A stretch of DNA of 64,000 nucleotides from Rhizobium tropici CIAT 899 (GTDB lineage Bacteria > Pseudomonadota > Alphaproteobacteria > Rhizobiales > Rhizobiaceae), in NCBI RefSeq assembly GCF_000330885.1, contig NC_020059.1, forward strand, positions 1,849,001 to 1,913,000, given 5' to 3'. The position numbers were made by a program, and so were the translations under genes. The notes beneath the pieces are model-generated. The model was given only the letters and a program-made list of their open reading frames with translations. It had not been told where the DNA came from and searched no databases. Below, one piece after another: positions 26,227 through 37,666 of this stretch (position 1 is its first letter; each line of letters opens with the position of its first letter).

Positions 26227-27258
26227 ATGCCAAACTCAGATAACCCCAATCTTCACGGCCCACATGTCGTCACCCTCGTCTATGACGGGCTCTGCACCTT
26301 CGAATTCGGTGTCGCCTACGAAATTTTCGGCCTGCCGCGACCGGAGATGGGTGAGAATTGGTATCGCTTTTCCGCCTGCGCGATCGAGGAAGGCCTACTG
26401 CGTGCCGCGGGTGGGCTGACGGCGCAGGTCGATCATGGCCTCGAGGTCATTGCTGATGCCGATCTGATCGTCGTGCCCGGCTGGCGCGGCATAGGCACGC
26501 CGGTCCCTGCTCCGCTGATTGCCCAGCTCCAAGCGGCGAGCCGCCGCGGCGTCCGCGTCATGTCTCTCTGCTCTGGCGTCGCGGTCCTCGCCGCCGCCGG
26601 CTTGCTTGCCGGCCGCAAGGCGACGACGCATTGGCGCTATGTCGATTCTATTGCCGCGCGCTATCCGGATATATCGGTCGATGCCGATGTTCTCTATGTC
26701 GATGAGGATAAGGTGCTCACGGCCGCCGGCAGTGCCGCTGCGATCGATCTCTGCCTGCATGTTGTCCGTCGGGACTTCGGACCTGACGCCGCCAATAGCG
26801 TCGCCCGCCGTCTGGTGGTGCCCCCGCATCGCGAAGGCGGGCAGGCACAGTATATCGAGACGCCGGTTTTAAGGCAGCGCGAGGGCGCGCGTTTAGGCCC
26901 CCTGCTAGAATGGATGCGCGAGCGTTTGCAGGAAGATCAGCCCATTTCGGCACTTGCCGCGCGAGCGGATATGAGCGTGCGAACCTTCCAGCGCCGTTTC
27001 GAGGCGACCACCGGCATGGCGCCGGGCGAATGGCTGCTCAGCGAGCGGCTGCGGCGCGCCCGCGATCTCCTGGAGAAACAGACCGCTATTTCGCTTGACG
27101 ATGTGGCGGTGGCAAGCGGGTTTGGATCGCTCGCCACCATGCGCCATCATTTTCGGGAGAGGCTTGCGGTAAGCCCAAGCGACTACCGCAAGCGATTTGC
27201 AGTCCTCAAAGCAGTTCCAGGAAAAGCGCGTAGCGGTTTTCCATCCGGAACTGCGTAA
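26227..27258 (+). CDS. ftrA: GlxA/FtrA-like AraC-family regulator with DJ-1/PfpI domain
   Basis: The protein has 343 residues. Residues about 12-180 form a DJ-1/PfpI-like domain (VVTLVYDGLCTFEFGVAYE; nucleophile-elbow-like VMSLCSGVAVLA), and residues about 225-325 form an AraC helix-turn-helix pair (FQRRFEATTGMAPGEWLLSE). It probably controls the divergent rhodanese gene. The last 15 residues (from AVPGKARSGF) are encoded by a copy of a dispersed intergenic repeat, which also supplies the stop codon, so the native C-terminus may have been replaced. ATGs at 26206 and 26227 are both possible starts. Confidence 0.88.
   Translation: MPNSDNPNLHGPHVVTLVYDGLCTFEFGVAYEIFGLPRPEMGENWYRFSACAIEEGLLRAAGGLTAQVDHGLEVIADADLIVVPGWRGIGTPVPAPLIAQLQAASRRGVRVMSLCSGVAVLAAAGLLAGRKATTHWRYVDSIAARYPDISVDADVLYVDEDKVLTAAGSAAAIDLCLHVVRRDFGPDAANSVARRLVVPPHREGGQAQYIETPVLRQREGARLGPLLEWMRERLQEDQPISALAARADMSVRTFQRRFEATTGMAPGEWLLSERLRRARDLLEKQTAISLDDVAVASGFGSLATMRHHFRERLAVSPSDYRKRFAVLKAVPGKARSGFPSGTA
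27211..27255 (+). repeat. Dispersed 45-bp repeat, copy B, inside a coding region
   Basis: This is the same family as copies A, C and D. Here the repeat is translated as the final residues of the AraC-type regulator. It is followed at 27270-27292 by a hairpin (AGAGCGCTTC with GAAGTGCTCT, one wobble pair) just before the pyrG stop codon at 27291. Confidence 0.85.
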
Positions 27259-27290
27259 AACAAAGATGTAGAGCGCTTCGGTGAAGTGCT

Positions 27291-28985
<1,695 letters not shown>

Positions 28986-29004
28986 CTACAGAACGCGGAA
29001 TATG

Positions 29005-29040
29005 GACAAAACAAAACCGGCAGATCCGAGGACCTGCCGG
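29005..29040 (-). terminator. Terminator or attenuating hairpin between secG and pyrG
   Basis: On the minus strand a CCGGCAG/CTGCCGG stem (29017-29040) is followed by TTTTGTTTTG. It lies 22 nt after the secG stop and about 90 nt before pyrG, so it should end most secG transcripts. Confidence 0.7.
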
Positions 29041-29062
29041 GGATGATCTTTGGCGACCGGAA

Positions 29063-29581
29063 TTACTTACCGGTCGGAACGCCGCCGTTGTCGGCTGGCG
29101 CGGGAGTGGTCGTCGCCGGCGCGGTCTGTTGACCCGTCGCGGCCGGAGCCTGCTGCGCAGGTGCTGCCTGATTCGTTGCGGCCGGCGGGGTCGCCTGCGA
29201 TTGCGGAGCAACGGCGCCACTGTTCGGCACGCCGCTATTGTCGGCCGGCTTCGGCTGGGTGGTTGCCGGAGCAGCACCCTTCTGGCCACCAAGCGAATCG
29301 AGGATACCGTTGCCCTGACCCGCCGTGCTCGGAATACGATTGAGAACGTCGGTCGGACGTGCCTCGAAGCGGGATAGCACGTTCATGCCGAGCGCAAGTG
29401 CGAAGAACAGCGCCGCAAGAATGGCCGTGGTGCGCGTCAGCGCATTGGCCGTACCGCGCGCAGACATGAAGCCCGATCCGCCGCCAATGCCAAGGCCGCC
29501 ACCTTCGGAGCGCTGAATCAGCACCACGCCGATAAGGGCGACGACGATCATGAGATAGATGACAAGCAGTACGGTTTGCAT
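29063..29581 (-). CDS. secG: SecG subunit of the protein translocase
   Basis: This 172-residue subunit of SecYEG has two membrane helices (about residues 3-22 and 52-70) joined by the conserved loop GGGLGIGGGSGFMSARG. A long C-terminal tail of about 90 residues rich in Ala, Pro, Gln and Thr is characteristic of rhizobial SecG and absent from Escherichia coli SecG. The ATG at 29581 begins MQTVLLVIYLM. It lies between tpiA and pyrG, a common order in rhizobia. Confidence 0.95.
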   Translation of the reverse strand: MQTVLLVIYLMIVVALIGVVLIQRSEGGGLGIGGGSGFMSARGTANALTRTTAILAALFFALALGMNVLSRFEARPTDVLNRIPSTAGQGNGILDSLGGQKGAAPATTQPKPADNSGVPNSGAVAPQSQATPPAATNQAAPAQQAPAATGQQTAPATTTPAPADNGGVPTGK

Positions 29582-29694
29582 AGATCCAGTCCTGCCCGGT
29601 GCGGGCATCAAAAATAAAAGCTCGCGGCTCTTTACATGAGGCTCTCGCCTATTCCAAGCCCTTTTAAGGCCGGAACTCCGGGCAAGTTGTTGCT

Positions 29695-30465
29695 TCAGGC
29701 GAACTGCCGTTCGAATGCGGCATAAATGGCAAGGAAGTCGGCGGCTTTCAAGCTCTGTCCGCCGACAAGCACGCCGTTGACATGCGGAATGTCGAGAAGA
29801 TTGCGCGCATTCGCGCCGCTGACGGATCCGCCGTAAAGAATTCGCATGTTTGCGCCCTCCTTGCCGAAGCGTTCGATAAGCTCTGCGCGCATGAAGGCAT
29901 GGGCTTCCTCGACATCTTCGCTGGTCGGAACCACGCCGGTGCCGATTGCCCAGACTGGCTCGTAAGCAATTACGGTCGTTGCCGCGGTCGCACCATCGGG
30001 AACCGAGCCGATCAACTCCCGCTTCAAAACGTCGAGCGTCTGGCCGCTATTGCGTTCATAGGCAGTCTCGCCGATGCAGATGATGGCAATCAGGCCGGCA
30101 TCGTGCGCGGCCTGCGCCTTGGCGCGCACAAGCATGTCGCTTTCCGCGTGATTTCTGCGGCGCTCGGAATGGCCAACGATGACATGCGTGCCGAAGCAAT
30201 CGGCAATCATTTCGGCCGAGATGTCACCCGTATGAGCGCCGCTGACCTGCTGATGGCAATCCTGGGCGCCGATGGCGAGCGGGCTGTCGTCGCAAAGCGC
30301 CGTTGCCACATAGAGCAGCGTCGCCGGGGGGCAGAGCAGCGTGTCGATTTTCTCCGACAGTGGCGTCTTGACGCCATCCGCGATCGCCTTGATCTGATCC
30401 AGGCTCGCGCGTGTGCCGTTCATCTTCCAGTTTCCGGCCAAAAGCGGCCGTATCGTCTTCGTCAT
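29695..30465 (-). CDS. tpiA: Triose-phosphate isomerase
   Basis: This 256-residue TIM-barrel enzyme interconverts dihydroxyacetone phosphate and glyceraldehyde 3-phosphate. The catalytic lysine lies in GNWKMNG, the histidine in [10 protein letters not shown] and the glutamate in [12 protein letters not shown]. The phosphate loop ([11 protein letters not shown]) is intact. It heads the tpiA-secG-pyrG stretch. Confidence 0.98.
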   Translation of the reverse strand: MTKTIRPLLAGNWKMNGTRASLDQIKAIADGVKTPLSEKIDTLLCPPATLLYVATALCDDSPLAIGAQDCHQQVSGAHTGDISAEMIADCFGTHVIVGHSERRRNHAESDMLVRAKAQAAHDAGLIAIICIGETAYERNSGQTLDVLKRELIGSVPDGATAATTVIAYEPVWAIGTGVVPTSEDVEEAHAFMRAELIERFGKEGANMRILYGGSVSGANARNLLDIPHVNGVLVGGQSLKAADFLAIYAAFERQFA

Positions 30466-30602
30466 TCCGTTTCTCCCCCTATTTCATCCATCGGACTAAC
30501 AAAAAGGCGGAGCAAAGGAAAGTTAGCGAACAAGGCCGAAACCTGTTCAAATCGTTTGAAAAAATGCTTATCCGGAAAATAAATCGAATTGTGCGATGTG
30601 TT

Positions 30603-31499
30603 TCACGACGCCTGTGGATCGACGAGCCAGTTTAGGACGTTGCGCCAATCGGTCATGCGCACCGGCGTTCCGTGGTTTCCGGTTTCGAAAAGCGTAAAAC
30701 GCGTGGGATAATGCGCCTTGTAAAGTTTCTCGAACAAGGCTTGCTGGTCGGCGGCGGCGTAGACTGGATCCTTGCTGCCATGGGTAAACCAGAGCGGCAG
30801 CTTTGCCTTGTAGAATGCGCTCTTCGTGAAATCCGGATCGGTAACGCCACTCAGGATCGCCATGCCCTTCAGCCGTTTGACGCTTTCGGCATCGCGCGTG
30901 ATGCCCCAGCAGATGAAGCTCCCCATGGAAGCACAGGTGAGGATGACGGGCTTGCCGCCGGATTGCTCGTAGGAATAGCGGATGAGCGCCGCGATATCGG
31001 CAACGCCATTGCTGTCGAAACCTCTGACGCTCGGCGCATAATAGGTGCCGCCGTTCTTGTAAGCCAGGTTCTTCAGCCGGTTGAAATTGCCGCCGAACGT
31101 ATAGTCGTTGGAGCCAAGCCGGCGGTCGCCGCCTCGGCCGTGAATGAAGATCACGGTAAAGGCCTGTTTGGATGCGGGGCCTATGCGGGTGACATCGACC
31201 CTGCGATCGCCGATCTCGAGCGTTTCGTCTTCCTGCGCCTTCCAGCGCACGCCGGTATCGACATAAGCCGGTTTGACGCGCTTTTCCGGAATCTGATCGC
31301 GGCCGTTAATGTCACGCATTTCCTGATAATCGATCGTCTGGAAGGCGCCGTTGTCGTGACTCTCAATGACCGTCTGGCTGGAAAACAGTTCGTCCTTGAA
31401 CGGCTTGAGCATCTCGGCAGAGGTTCCCGAGGCGGTCGCGAGCAACAAAATGCCCGAGATTGCGGACAGAACGGGCAAATGAGCTGTGGACATTGGCAT
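30603..31499 (-). CDS. Exported alpha/beta hydrolase
   Basis: This 298-residue protein has a signal peptide (HLPVLSAISGILLLATASG) and a hydrolase fold. It shows the oxyanion segment VIFIHGRGGDRR, the nucleophile elbow CASMGS (VILTCASMGSFICW), an acid residue in HGSKDPVYAA and a late histidine in TGNHGTPVR. It is probably a periplasmic esterase or lipase-like enzyme with an unknown substrate. The ATG at 31499 follows GGAGGAAG. It stands alone, divergent from parE. Confidence 0.82.
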   Translation of the reverse strand: MPMSTAHLPVLSAISGILLLATASGTSAEMLKPFKDELFSSQTVIESHDNGAFQTIDYQEMRDINGRDQIPEKRVKPAYVDTGVRWKAQEDETLEIGDRRVDVTRIGPASKQAFTVIFIHGRGGDRRLGSNDYTFGGNFNRLKNLAYKNGGTYYAPSVRGFDSNGVADIAALIRYSYEQSGGKPVILTCASMGSFICWGITRDAESVKRLKGMAILSGVTDPDFTKSAFYKAKLPLWFTHGSKDPVYAAADQQALFEKLYKAHYPTRFTLFETGNHGTPVRMTDWRNVLNWLVDPQAS

Positions 31500-31705
31500 G
31501 CGGATACTTCCTCCGATCGGCCATCGGGCTTGCCATTCTTCACCCGGCAACGCAAATCTCTTTCATGAATCTGCCCCGTCGTGGGGCGCCATCGCTCTTG
31601 TGCGCTGTTTCTGGCAGAATCACGGTGATTCGCGAATAGCGGCGACAAATGCGATAATGAAGGGGTCTGGCCCCACCAGAACAAATCTGAGCAGCTTGAA
31701 ATTCT

Positions 31706-33769
31706 ATGGACAATAGCAACGATCTCTTCTCCGGACTCCCCCACTCCCCGAAGCCGGAGGCAGCGGAAAAGCCGGCGGTAAAGGCAGAAAAGCCTGCTCC
31801 TGCGCCCGCACAGCGCGCGGCGCCGACGACCCAGTCGTCGGAGGAATATGGCGCGAGTTCGATTCGTGTTCTCGAAGGGCTCGAGCCGGTCCGCATGCGC
31901 CCCGGCATGTATATTGGTGGCACAGACGAGAAGGCGCTGCACCACCTTTTCGCCGAAGTGATCGACAACTCGATGGACGAGGCTGTGGCCGGTCACGCCA
32001 ATTTCATCGAAGTCTATCTCGATCGTGAAGGTTACCTCACCGTCACGGATAACGGCCGTGGCATTCCGGTGGAAAACCATCCGCAGGTGCCCGGCAAATC
32101 GACGCTCGAAGTCATCATGACCAAGCTGCATGCCGGCGGTAAGTTCGACGGCAAGGCCTATGAGACCTCCGGCGGTCTGCACGGTGTCGGCGTGTCCGTC
32201 GTCAATGCGCTGTCCGACGACCTGGAAGTCGAAGTTGCCCGCAATCGCAAGCTCTATCGCCAGCGCTTCTCGCGGGGCCTGCCGGTGGGCGGCTTGGAAG
32301 AGCTGGGCGATGTGCATAACCGGCGCGGCACCCGCGTCCGCTTCCATCCCGATCCACAGATCTTCGGCGATCATGCCCGCTTCGATCCGGCCCGCGTTTT
32401 CCGCATGGCCCGTTCCAAGGCCTATCTGTTCGGCGGCGTCGAGATCCGTTGGAGCTGTGATCCCGAGCTGGCGCCGGAAGGCGCCGATGTTCCGGAAAAG
32501 GCGGTCTTTCACTTCCCAGGCGGCCTGAAGGATTATCTCAAGGCGACGATGGGCAACGAATTCACCGTCACCCGCGAAATCTTTGCAGGCAAGTCTGAGA
32601 AGGAAAGCGGCCACGGCTCGCTCGAATGGGCCATCACCTGGTATGGCGGCGACCCGCAGATCCATTCCTATTGCAATACGATTCCGACCCCAGAAGGCGG
32701 CACGCACGAGGCGGGCCTCCGCATCGCATTGACGAAGGGCCTGAAAAACTACGCCGATCTCACCCAGAACAAGCGTGCGGCCAATATCACGACCGATGAC
32801 GTGATGATTTCCGGCGTCGGCATGCTGTCGATCTTCATCCGCGAGCCGGAATTTGTCGGCCAGACCAAGGACAGGCTTGCGACGGTCGAAGCCCAGCGCA
32901 TCGTCGAAAACGCCCTGCGTGACCCTTTCGACCACTATCTTACCGATAATCCGGCCGAAGCCGAGAAGCTGCTGGAATGGGTGATCGAGCGCTCCGAAGA
33001 GCGCATGCGCCGCCGCAAGGAGAAGGAAGTCAATCGCAAGACGGCTGTGCGCAAGCTGCGCTTGCCCGGCAAGTTGGCGGACTGCTCGCAGAACTCCGCC
33101 GCTGGCGCTGAACTTTTCCTGGTCGAAGGTGACTCGGCTGGTGGCTCTGCCAAGCAGGCGCGCAACCGCTTGAATCAGGCGATCCTGCCGCTGCGCGGCA
33201 AGATCCTCAACGTCGCCAGCGCCGGTCGCGAGAAGCTTTCCGCCAACCAACAGATTGCCGATCTGGTGCAGGCGCTCGGTTGCGGCACGCGCTCGAAATA
33301 TCGCGAGGAAGATCTTCGCTATCAGCGCATCGTCGTCATGACCGATGCCGACGTCGATGGCGCTCACATCGCCTCCCTGCTGATCACCTTCTTCTATCAG
33401 GAGATGCCCGAGCTGATCCGCCAGGGCCATCTCTTTCTGGCCGTACCGCCGCTCTACAAGATCACGCAGGGCTCGAAATCCATCTATGCCCGCGACGACG
33501 CCCACCGCCTGGAACTCATGCAGACGGAATTCAAGGGCAAAGGCAAGCTCGAGATCAGCCGCTTCAAAGGTCTGGGCGAAATGCTGCCGGCCCAGCTCAA
33601 GGAAACGACGATGGACCCGGCCAAGCGCACATTGCTGCGCGTCGAGATCGACGAAGTGGATTTCGAAGGCACCCGCGACGCGGTCGACAATCTGATGGGC
33701 ACCAAGGCCGACGCACGCTTCCGCTTCATTCAGGAGCGCGCTGCCTTTGCAGAGGATCTGGATATCTGA
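31706..33769 (+). CDS. parE: DNA topoisomerase IV subunit B
   Basis: This 687-residue ATPase subunit of topoisomerase IV, with ParC, unlinks daughter chromosomes. The GHKL ATPase domain contains EVIDNSMDEAVAGHA and DNGRGIPVENHP. The transducer domain follows, then the TOPRIM domain with VEGDSAGGSAKQARNR and MTDADVDGAHIASLL. The first 40 residues, rich in Pro, Ala and Lys, extend beyond Escherichia coli ParE, as in other rhizobia. The assignment to ParE rather than GyrB rests on length and on the lack of the GyrB insert. Confidence 0.95.
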   Translation: MDNSNDLFSGLPHSPKPEAAEKPAVKAEKPAPAPAQRAAPTTQSSEEYGASSIRVLEGLEPVRMRPGMYIGGTDEKALHHLFAEVIDNSMDEAVAGHANFIEVYLDREGYLTVTDNGRGIPVENHPQVPGKSTLEVIMTKLHAGGKFDGKAYETSGGLHGVGVSVVNALSDDLEVEVARNRKLYRQRFSRGLPVGGLEELGDVHNRRGTRVRFHPDPQIFGDHARFDPARVFRMARSKAYLFGGVEIRWSCDPELAPEGADVPEKAVFHFPGGLKDYLKATMGNEFTVTREIFAGKSEKESGHGSLEWAITWYGGDPQIHSYCNTIPTPEGGTHEAGLRIALTKGLKNYADLTQNKRAANITTDDVMISGVGMLSIFIREPEFVGQTKDRLATVEAQRIVENALRDPFDHYLTDNPAEAEKLLEWVIERSEERMRRRKEKEVNRKTAVRKLRLPGKLADCSQNSAAGAELFLVEGDSAGGSAKQARNRLNQAILPLRGKILNVASAGREKLSANQQIADLVQALGCGTRSKYREEDLRYQRIVVMTDADVDGAHIASLLITFFYQEMPELIRQGHLFLAVPPLYKITQGSKSIYARDDAHRLELMQTEFKGKGKLEISRFKGLGEMLPAQLKETTMDPAKRTLLRVEIDEVDFEGTRDAVDNLMGTKADARFRFIQERAAFAEDLDI

Positions 33770-34004
33770 CGGCGAACCCACCGCCGAACGGATTTGCTGA
33801 TCCTGCTTACCAAAACAGTTTCAATTGGACGCAGAAACTCAGTCTTTTACGTTCAAGATGCTTTGTGGCCTTGATTATGGCGCGCAGGGCAGTCGTGCTA
33901 TTGTCATGACGGCTGAATAAGAAGCTTGAAGCCGTTGCTCTTGAAACGGCCTAGATCATACCCCATAACCGGGTGATCTGGTAAATAGGGGCGAAGTAAG
34001 ACCG

Positions 34005-35183
34005 GTGGGTGTATTTGAACGTCATAAGCCAAAGGAACACCGGTGGCTGGGGCCGAGCGCGCATGCGCGCATGCCTTTGATCCCATCCATTTCCGCGGCA
34101 CGCTGGCTGCTGATTCTGATTGCCATTGCCGGCATTTATTTCTTCTACGGCTTTCTCGTTCCGGTTCTGGCCGCCGCGGTGATCGGCTTTGCCACTTGGC
34201 CGCTTTACAGCGATATCGTCCGGCGAACGGGCGGGAACACCACAGTTGCCGCCACCATCGCCATCGCATTCATCGTGACCTTTCTGGTTCTGCCGATCGT
34301 TCTTTCCGCCCTCTACATGGCAGGAGAAGTACGCGACTGGTTCGGCTGGGCAATCCATGTGAATCGTGAGGGGGCGCCGCCGCCGCAATGGATTCTGGCT
34401 TTGCCGGTCGTCGGCTCCTGGCTCGGCGAGCAGTGGACGCAATATGTCGGCAGCCCTGGCTCACTCGGTGAGTTGGCGCAGCTCGTAAGCGGCGCCCATA
34501 TCGGCAATATCTACAGGGCAGTACTTGCAGCAGGCGGTGGCGCCTTTCACGTCGTCTTGACCCTGCTCTTCATGCTGATCGCGCTGTTTTTCATCTATCG
34601 CGATGGCTCGACCTTCGTTCGTCAGGTCGATCTGCTCGGCGAGAAGATTCTCCCAAATCGCTGGGAACGCATTTCCCGCGTCGTGCCGGCGACGATCAGC
34701 TCTACCGTCATGGGCATGACGCTGATCGCTATCGGTGAAGGCATCGTTCTCGGGGTGGCCTATTGGATTGCCGGCGCTCCATCGGCCATCACGCTCGGCG
34801 TCCTCACGGGCGTCATGGCTCTTGTCCCGGGTGGCGCCCCGCTCTCGATGTCGCTCGTTTCGATCTATCTCGTCGCCAGCGGCTCGCTTTGGGCCGGTAT
34901 TGGCCTCTTCCTCTGGGGTACGATCGAGCTTTTCATTGTCGACAAGACGCTTCGCCCCAAACTCGTTGGCGGGCCGATCAAGCTGCCGTTCCTCCCCACC
35001 TTTTTCGGCCTGGTGGGCGGCGTGAAGACCATGGGCTTCCTCGGGCTCTTCATCGGCCCGGTGCTGATGGCCATCATCGTTGCCATTTGGCGCGAGTGGA
35101 TTCGCGAAGCCGAATTGACTGAGGAGCAGCACGCGCAGGAGCCAGAACTGCAGTTGCACGTCCGGGACGCTGCCGAGGGTTGA
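34005..35183 (+). CDS. AI-2E (PerM/UPF0118) family membrane transporter
   Basis: This protein of about 392 residues has around eight membrane helices and the family segments FIYRDGSTFVRQVD and LVPGGAPLSMSLVSIYL near the C-terminal half. Members export small molecules such as autoinducer-2 or act as Na+/H+ antiporters; which applies here is unknown. The GTG at 34005 follows GGGGCGAAG. The ATG at 34074 (MPLIPSISAARW) is a plausible alternative that would remove 23 polar residues. Confidence 0.87.
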   Translation: MGVFERHKPKEHRWLGPSAHARMPLIPSISAARWLLILIAIAGIYFFYGFLVPVLAAAVIGFATWPLYSDIVRRTGGNTTVAATIAIAFIVTFLVLPIVLSALYMAGEVRDWFGWAIHVNREGAPPPQWILALPVVGSWLGEQWTQYVGSPGSLGELAQLVSGAHIGNIYRAVLAAGGGAFHVVLTLLFMLIALFFIYRDGSTFVRQVDLLGEKILPNRWERISRVVPATISSTVMGMTLIAIGEGIVLGVAYWIAGAPSAITLGVLTGVMALVPGGAPLSMSLVSIYLVASGSLWAGIGLFLWGTIELFIVDKTLRPKLVGGPIKLPFLPTFFGLVGGVKTMGFLGLFIGPVLMAIIVAIWREWIREAELTEEQHAQEPELQLHVRDAAEG

Positions 35184-35187
35184 TTGC

Positions 35188-35655
35188 TCAGCTGGTTTGT
35201 TTCAGCCGTTTTTCCATGAAAAGGCTCAGTGGATCCGGCTGATAGCTGCCGAAAGGCGGAATTTCGAGATAACCGAATTTCCGGTAGAGTCCGATCGCTT
35301 CCGGTTGATATATGCCGGTTTCAAGCCGCACCGCGGAAAGGTCTTTTTCGAGCGCCGCCGCTTCGAGCGTTTCCATGAGGCTGCGTGCGACGCTTCGGCC
35401 CCTGGCGGCCGGATCGACGAACATGCGCTTGATCTCCGCCGTGCCGTCACCGGCTTCCACCAGTGCGCAACATCCGACGATCATCTCCTCCACCCTGGCG
35501 ACCCAGAAGGTCACCTCAGCCTTCTCCAGCGAAGACAGATCAAGCATATGGTTGCTTTCCGCCGGATAGAGCGATTCCGCATAGGCGCTCGACATGTCGA
35601 GAAGGCGAATGACGCCTTCCTGACGCGGGGATTCGATAGCGATCGTCAGTGACAA
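35188..35655 (-). CDS. GNAT-family N-acetyltransferase
   Basis: This 155-residue acetyl-CoA-dependent transferase shows the acetyl-CoA loop in MFVDPAARGRSVARSLME (motif A) and the C-terminal YRKFGYLEIPPFG (motif B), typical of the GNAT fold. The closest general type is the PaiA-like or YhhY-like small-molecule acetyltransferase, but the substrate is not evident. It is convergent with the AI-2E family gene, 4 nt apart. Confidence 0.9.
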   Translation of the reverse strand: MSLTIAIESPRQEGVIRLLDMSSAYAESLYPAESNHMLDLSSLEKAEVTFWVARVEEMIVGCCALVEAGDGTAEIKRMFVDPAARGRSVARSLMETLEAAALEKDLSAVRLETGIYQPEAIGLYRKFGYLEIPPFGSYQPDPLSLFMEKRLKQTS

Positions 35656-35673
35656 GATGAACCTCGGAACCTA

Positions 35674-35777
35674 GAGCATGTCGCGCAAAAATGTGCAGCG
35701 GTTTTGCGATAACGACATGCGCGAAATCAAAGACCTAAAGCGCCGGAAGCGAATCTGAAAGATCGCGACGCGCTTTA
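35674..35777. repeat. Rhizobial intergenic palindromic repeat with two hairpins
   Basis: The first hairpin pairs GCATGTCG (35676-35683) with CGACATGC (35713-35720) and CGCAAAA with TTTTGCG inside it. The second pairs TAAAGCGC (35736-35743) with GCGCTTTA (35770-35777). This is a different family from the 45-bp repeat. It fills most of the gap between the GNAT and DUF2336 genes. Confidence 0.75.
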
Positions 35778-35793
35778 GAACGCCGGCTGGATA

Positions 35794-36933
35794 TCACGCG
35801 GCGGCGAGCGTCGCCAGTGCGGCAAAGCTGCGCGCAGTTTGCCGCTTTTCGGCATTGGCAAGCTTCTCGACCATGTCGAGGAGCTGCGTTGCAGCAACCG
35901 GGCTTTGCTCCGCAAGGCGGAACTTTCGCATCAGCCGCGAAGAAACATCTTCCAGCATCGCCGTACCGTTCCTGCGGGAGGATTCGCGCCAGATCATCGT
36001 CGCCTCGACGAAGATCGTGCTGATATCCCGAGGCAGCCCTGCGCTTTCGTAGAGCGCCCGCAAGGCATGGACGCGTCCTCTGGAAACGATCGAGCGCACG
36101 CGCCGTTCGTCGCATCCGGAAAGATTGGTGATCGCGCTGGCAAAGAAATCGACCTTGCCGGAGCAAAGCGCATGCATCAGGAATGCCGGCGTCAGCCAGC
36201 CGCTGCGCCTCAGATGCTCGACCAGATCGGGCAATTGCTCGTGCTGCGCCGTTCCTGCAATGGCAACAGTTGCGGATTCCGTCGCCTCACGCGTGACTTG
36301 TTGCAGTCTGGAGCTGCCGACAAAACTCTGCACGAGAGGTGAATCGGAAAGCGCCACGCTGACCTTGCGCATCAGTAGGTGTGTGATGTCCGAGGCGAGC
36401 ATATCGCGTGAAAGAAGCAGTCCGCGTATGTCGGCGCAGTCGCCCATGCGCTCGGCGATGCGCTTGAGCGAGGCCTGCGAAAGCAAGGCACCGTCGTTCT
36501 CAAGCAGACACAGAATTTCGGCCTCTCCGCCCATCTCGGCAAGCGCAGCACAAACGGCACGCGGCACCTCCCCGCGTGACGCGATCAGTACCCGCGTCAC
36601 GTCGCTACCCCGCAATGCGAGATCGACGAGATCGGCATCGGTGAACACGGGCGAAAACAGGATGATCTGCCCGGCGATTTCAGGCTGATCCTCGGCTAGA
36701 GACAAAATGACGTTCCGCGGGGCGCCGGCCGAATGCGCGACCGCCTCTGCGAGCGCCAGCCGCACGCGAGGAGACGGATCGTCGAGCAGATAGGTCATCG
36801 CCATCTCGGCGGCTGCGCGCTCTTCCTCCGGCATCTCCGACTGCAGATAGGCCCTGCCGAGCGCATTGGCCGCCCGGGTTCTGCTTTCTGCCTTGGCGGT
36901 TTCAGCCCAGCGAAGGAATGCTTCTATGATCAC
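35794..36933 (-). CDS. DUF2336 domain-containing protein
   Basis: This 379-residue, mostly alpha-helical cytoplasmic protein is without membrane segments. The N-terminal third has HEAT-like helical repeats (LLDDPSPRVRLALAEAVA), and the rest matches the alphaproteobacterial DUF2336 family. Its biochemical function is unknown. Some family genes are linked to cell-cycle or phosphorelay genes, but none is adjacent here. Confidence 0.85.
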   Translation of the reverse strand: MIIEAFLRWAETAKAESRTRAANALGRAYLQSEMPEEERAAAEMAMTYLLDDPSPRVRLALAEAVAHSAGAPRNVILSLAEDQPEIAGQIILFSPVFTDADLVDLALRGSDVTRVLIASRGEVPRAVCAALAEMGGEAEILCLLENDGALLSQASLKRIAERMGDCADIRGLLLSRDMLASDITHLLMRKVSVALSDSPLVQSFVGSSRLQQVTREATESATVAIAGTAQHEQLPDLVEHLRRSGWLTPAFLMHALCSGKVDFFASAITNLSGCDERRVRSIVSRGRVHALRALYESAGLPRDISTIFVEATMIWRESSRRNGTAMLEDVSSRLMRKFRLAEQSPVAATQLLDMVEKLANAEKRQTARSFAALATLAAA

Positions 36934-37060
36934 GTAACGCCCCGATATCGGCGAGGCGATTCTTGCCCCGCAAATTCCTAGGCTTCACCTTATCGAGCAA
37001 AGGTTTACGGGACGTTTACCTTGCTTGTTAACCTTTCGTCTGCAGGCGTGAGTGGCGCCT

Positions 37061-37666
37061 TCAGGGCGCCTTTGGCCTCATCATCTCGAAGACCTCGCTG
37101 CCCTCGCTATAATCCATATAGCCCATGCGTGCGATGGGACGCGCTAGCGCCATGTCCAGCCGACCTTCGCGAATGATCGTCTCGTCAATATGGATACCGA
37201 CGACCTGGCCGATGACCATGATATTTTCAGATGTCTCGCCATTCAGACCCTTGGGCTGGAGGACTTCAGTCACCCGGCATTCGAGCACGGCAAAGGCTTC
37301 GGCAACATAGGGCGCATCGACCAGCTCGCCCGGCTTCGCTGTCAGTCCGGCAAGTTCGAATTCGTTGACCCCATAGGGAACGGCAATCGAAGAGTGGTTC
37401 ATCTTCTCCACGATATGGCGACTGACGAGGTTGGCGGTAAAGACGCCGGTTTCCTCGACATTGCGCACGCTGTCCTTTCGACCAGCGGAAGAAAACATTA
37501 CCAGCTTCGGCCGATCGCTGACGGCATTGAAAAAGGAATAGGGCGAGAGGTTCAGCGAACCGTCCCTGCCCTTGCTGCCGATCCAGCCGATCGGCCGCGG
37601 CGCGACGATCGCCTTGAACGGATCATGCGCCAGACCGTGGCGATTGGTGTCTGTCGTATAGAACAT
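37061..37666 (-). CDS. Flavin reductase-like (FMN-binding split barrel) protein
   Basis: This 201-residue protein has the flavin reductase fold, with FKAIVAPRPIGWIGSKG at the start of the FMN site and FFNAVSDRPKLVMFSS. Such proteins reduce FMN for monooxygenases or act as flavoprotein oxidoreductases. The start ATG overlaps the stop of the upstream nitroreductase gene by one base (TGATG), so the two flavoproteins are translationally coupled. Their shared substrate is unknown. Confidence 0.9.
   Translation of the reverse strand: MFYTTDTNRHGLAHDPFKAIVAPRPIGWIGSKGRDGSLNLSPYSFFNAVSDRPKLVMFSSAGRKDSVRNVEETGVFTANLVSRHIVEKMNHSSIAVPYGVNEFELAGLTAKPGELVDAPYVAEAFAVLECRVTEVLQPKGLNGETSENIMVIGQVVGIHIDETIIREGRLDMALARPIARMGYMDYSEGSEVFEMMRPKAP

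Noticed and set aside
31181..33781. Open frame of 866 codons on the minus strand, antisense to parE and part of the exported hydrolase
   Set aside because: It is a shadow of the parE reading frame in GC-rich DNA. It has no start context and no domain, while parE has all catalytic motifs.
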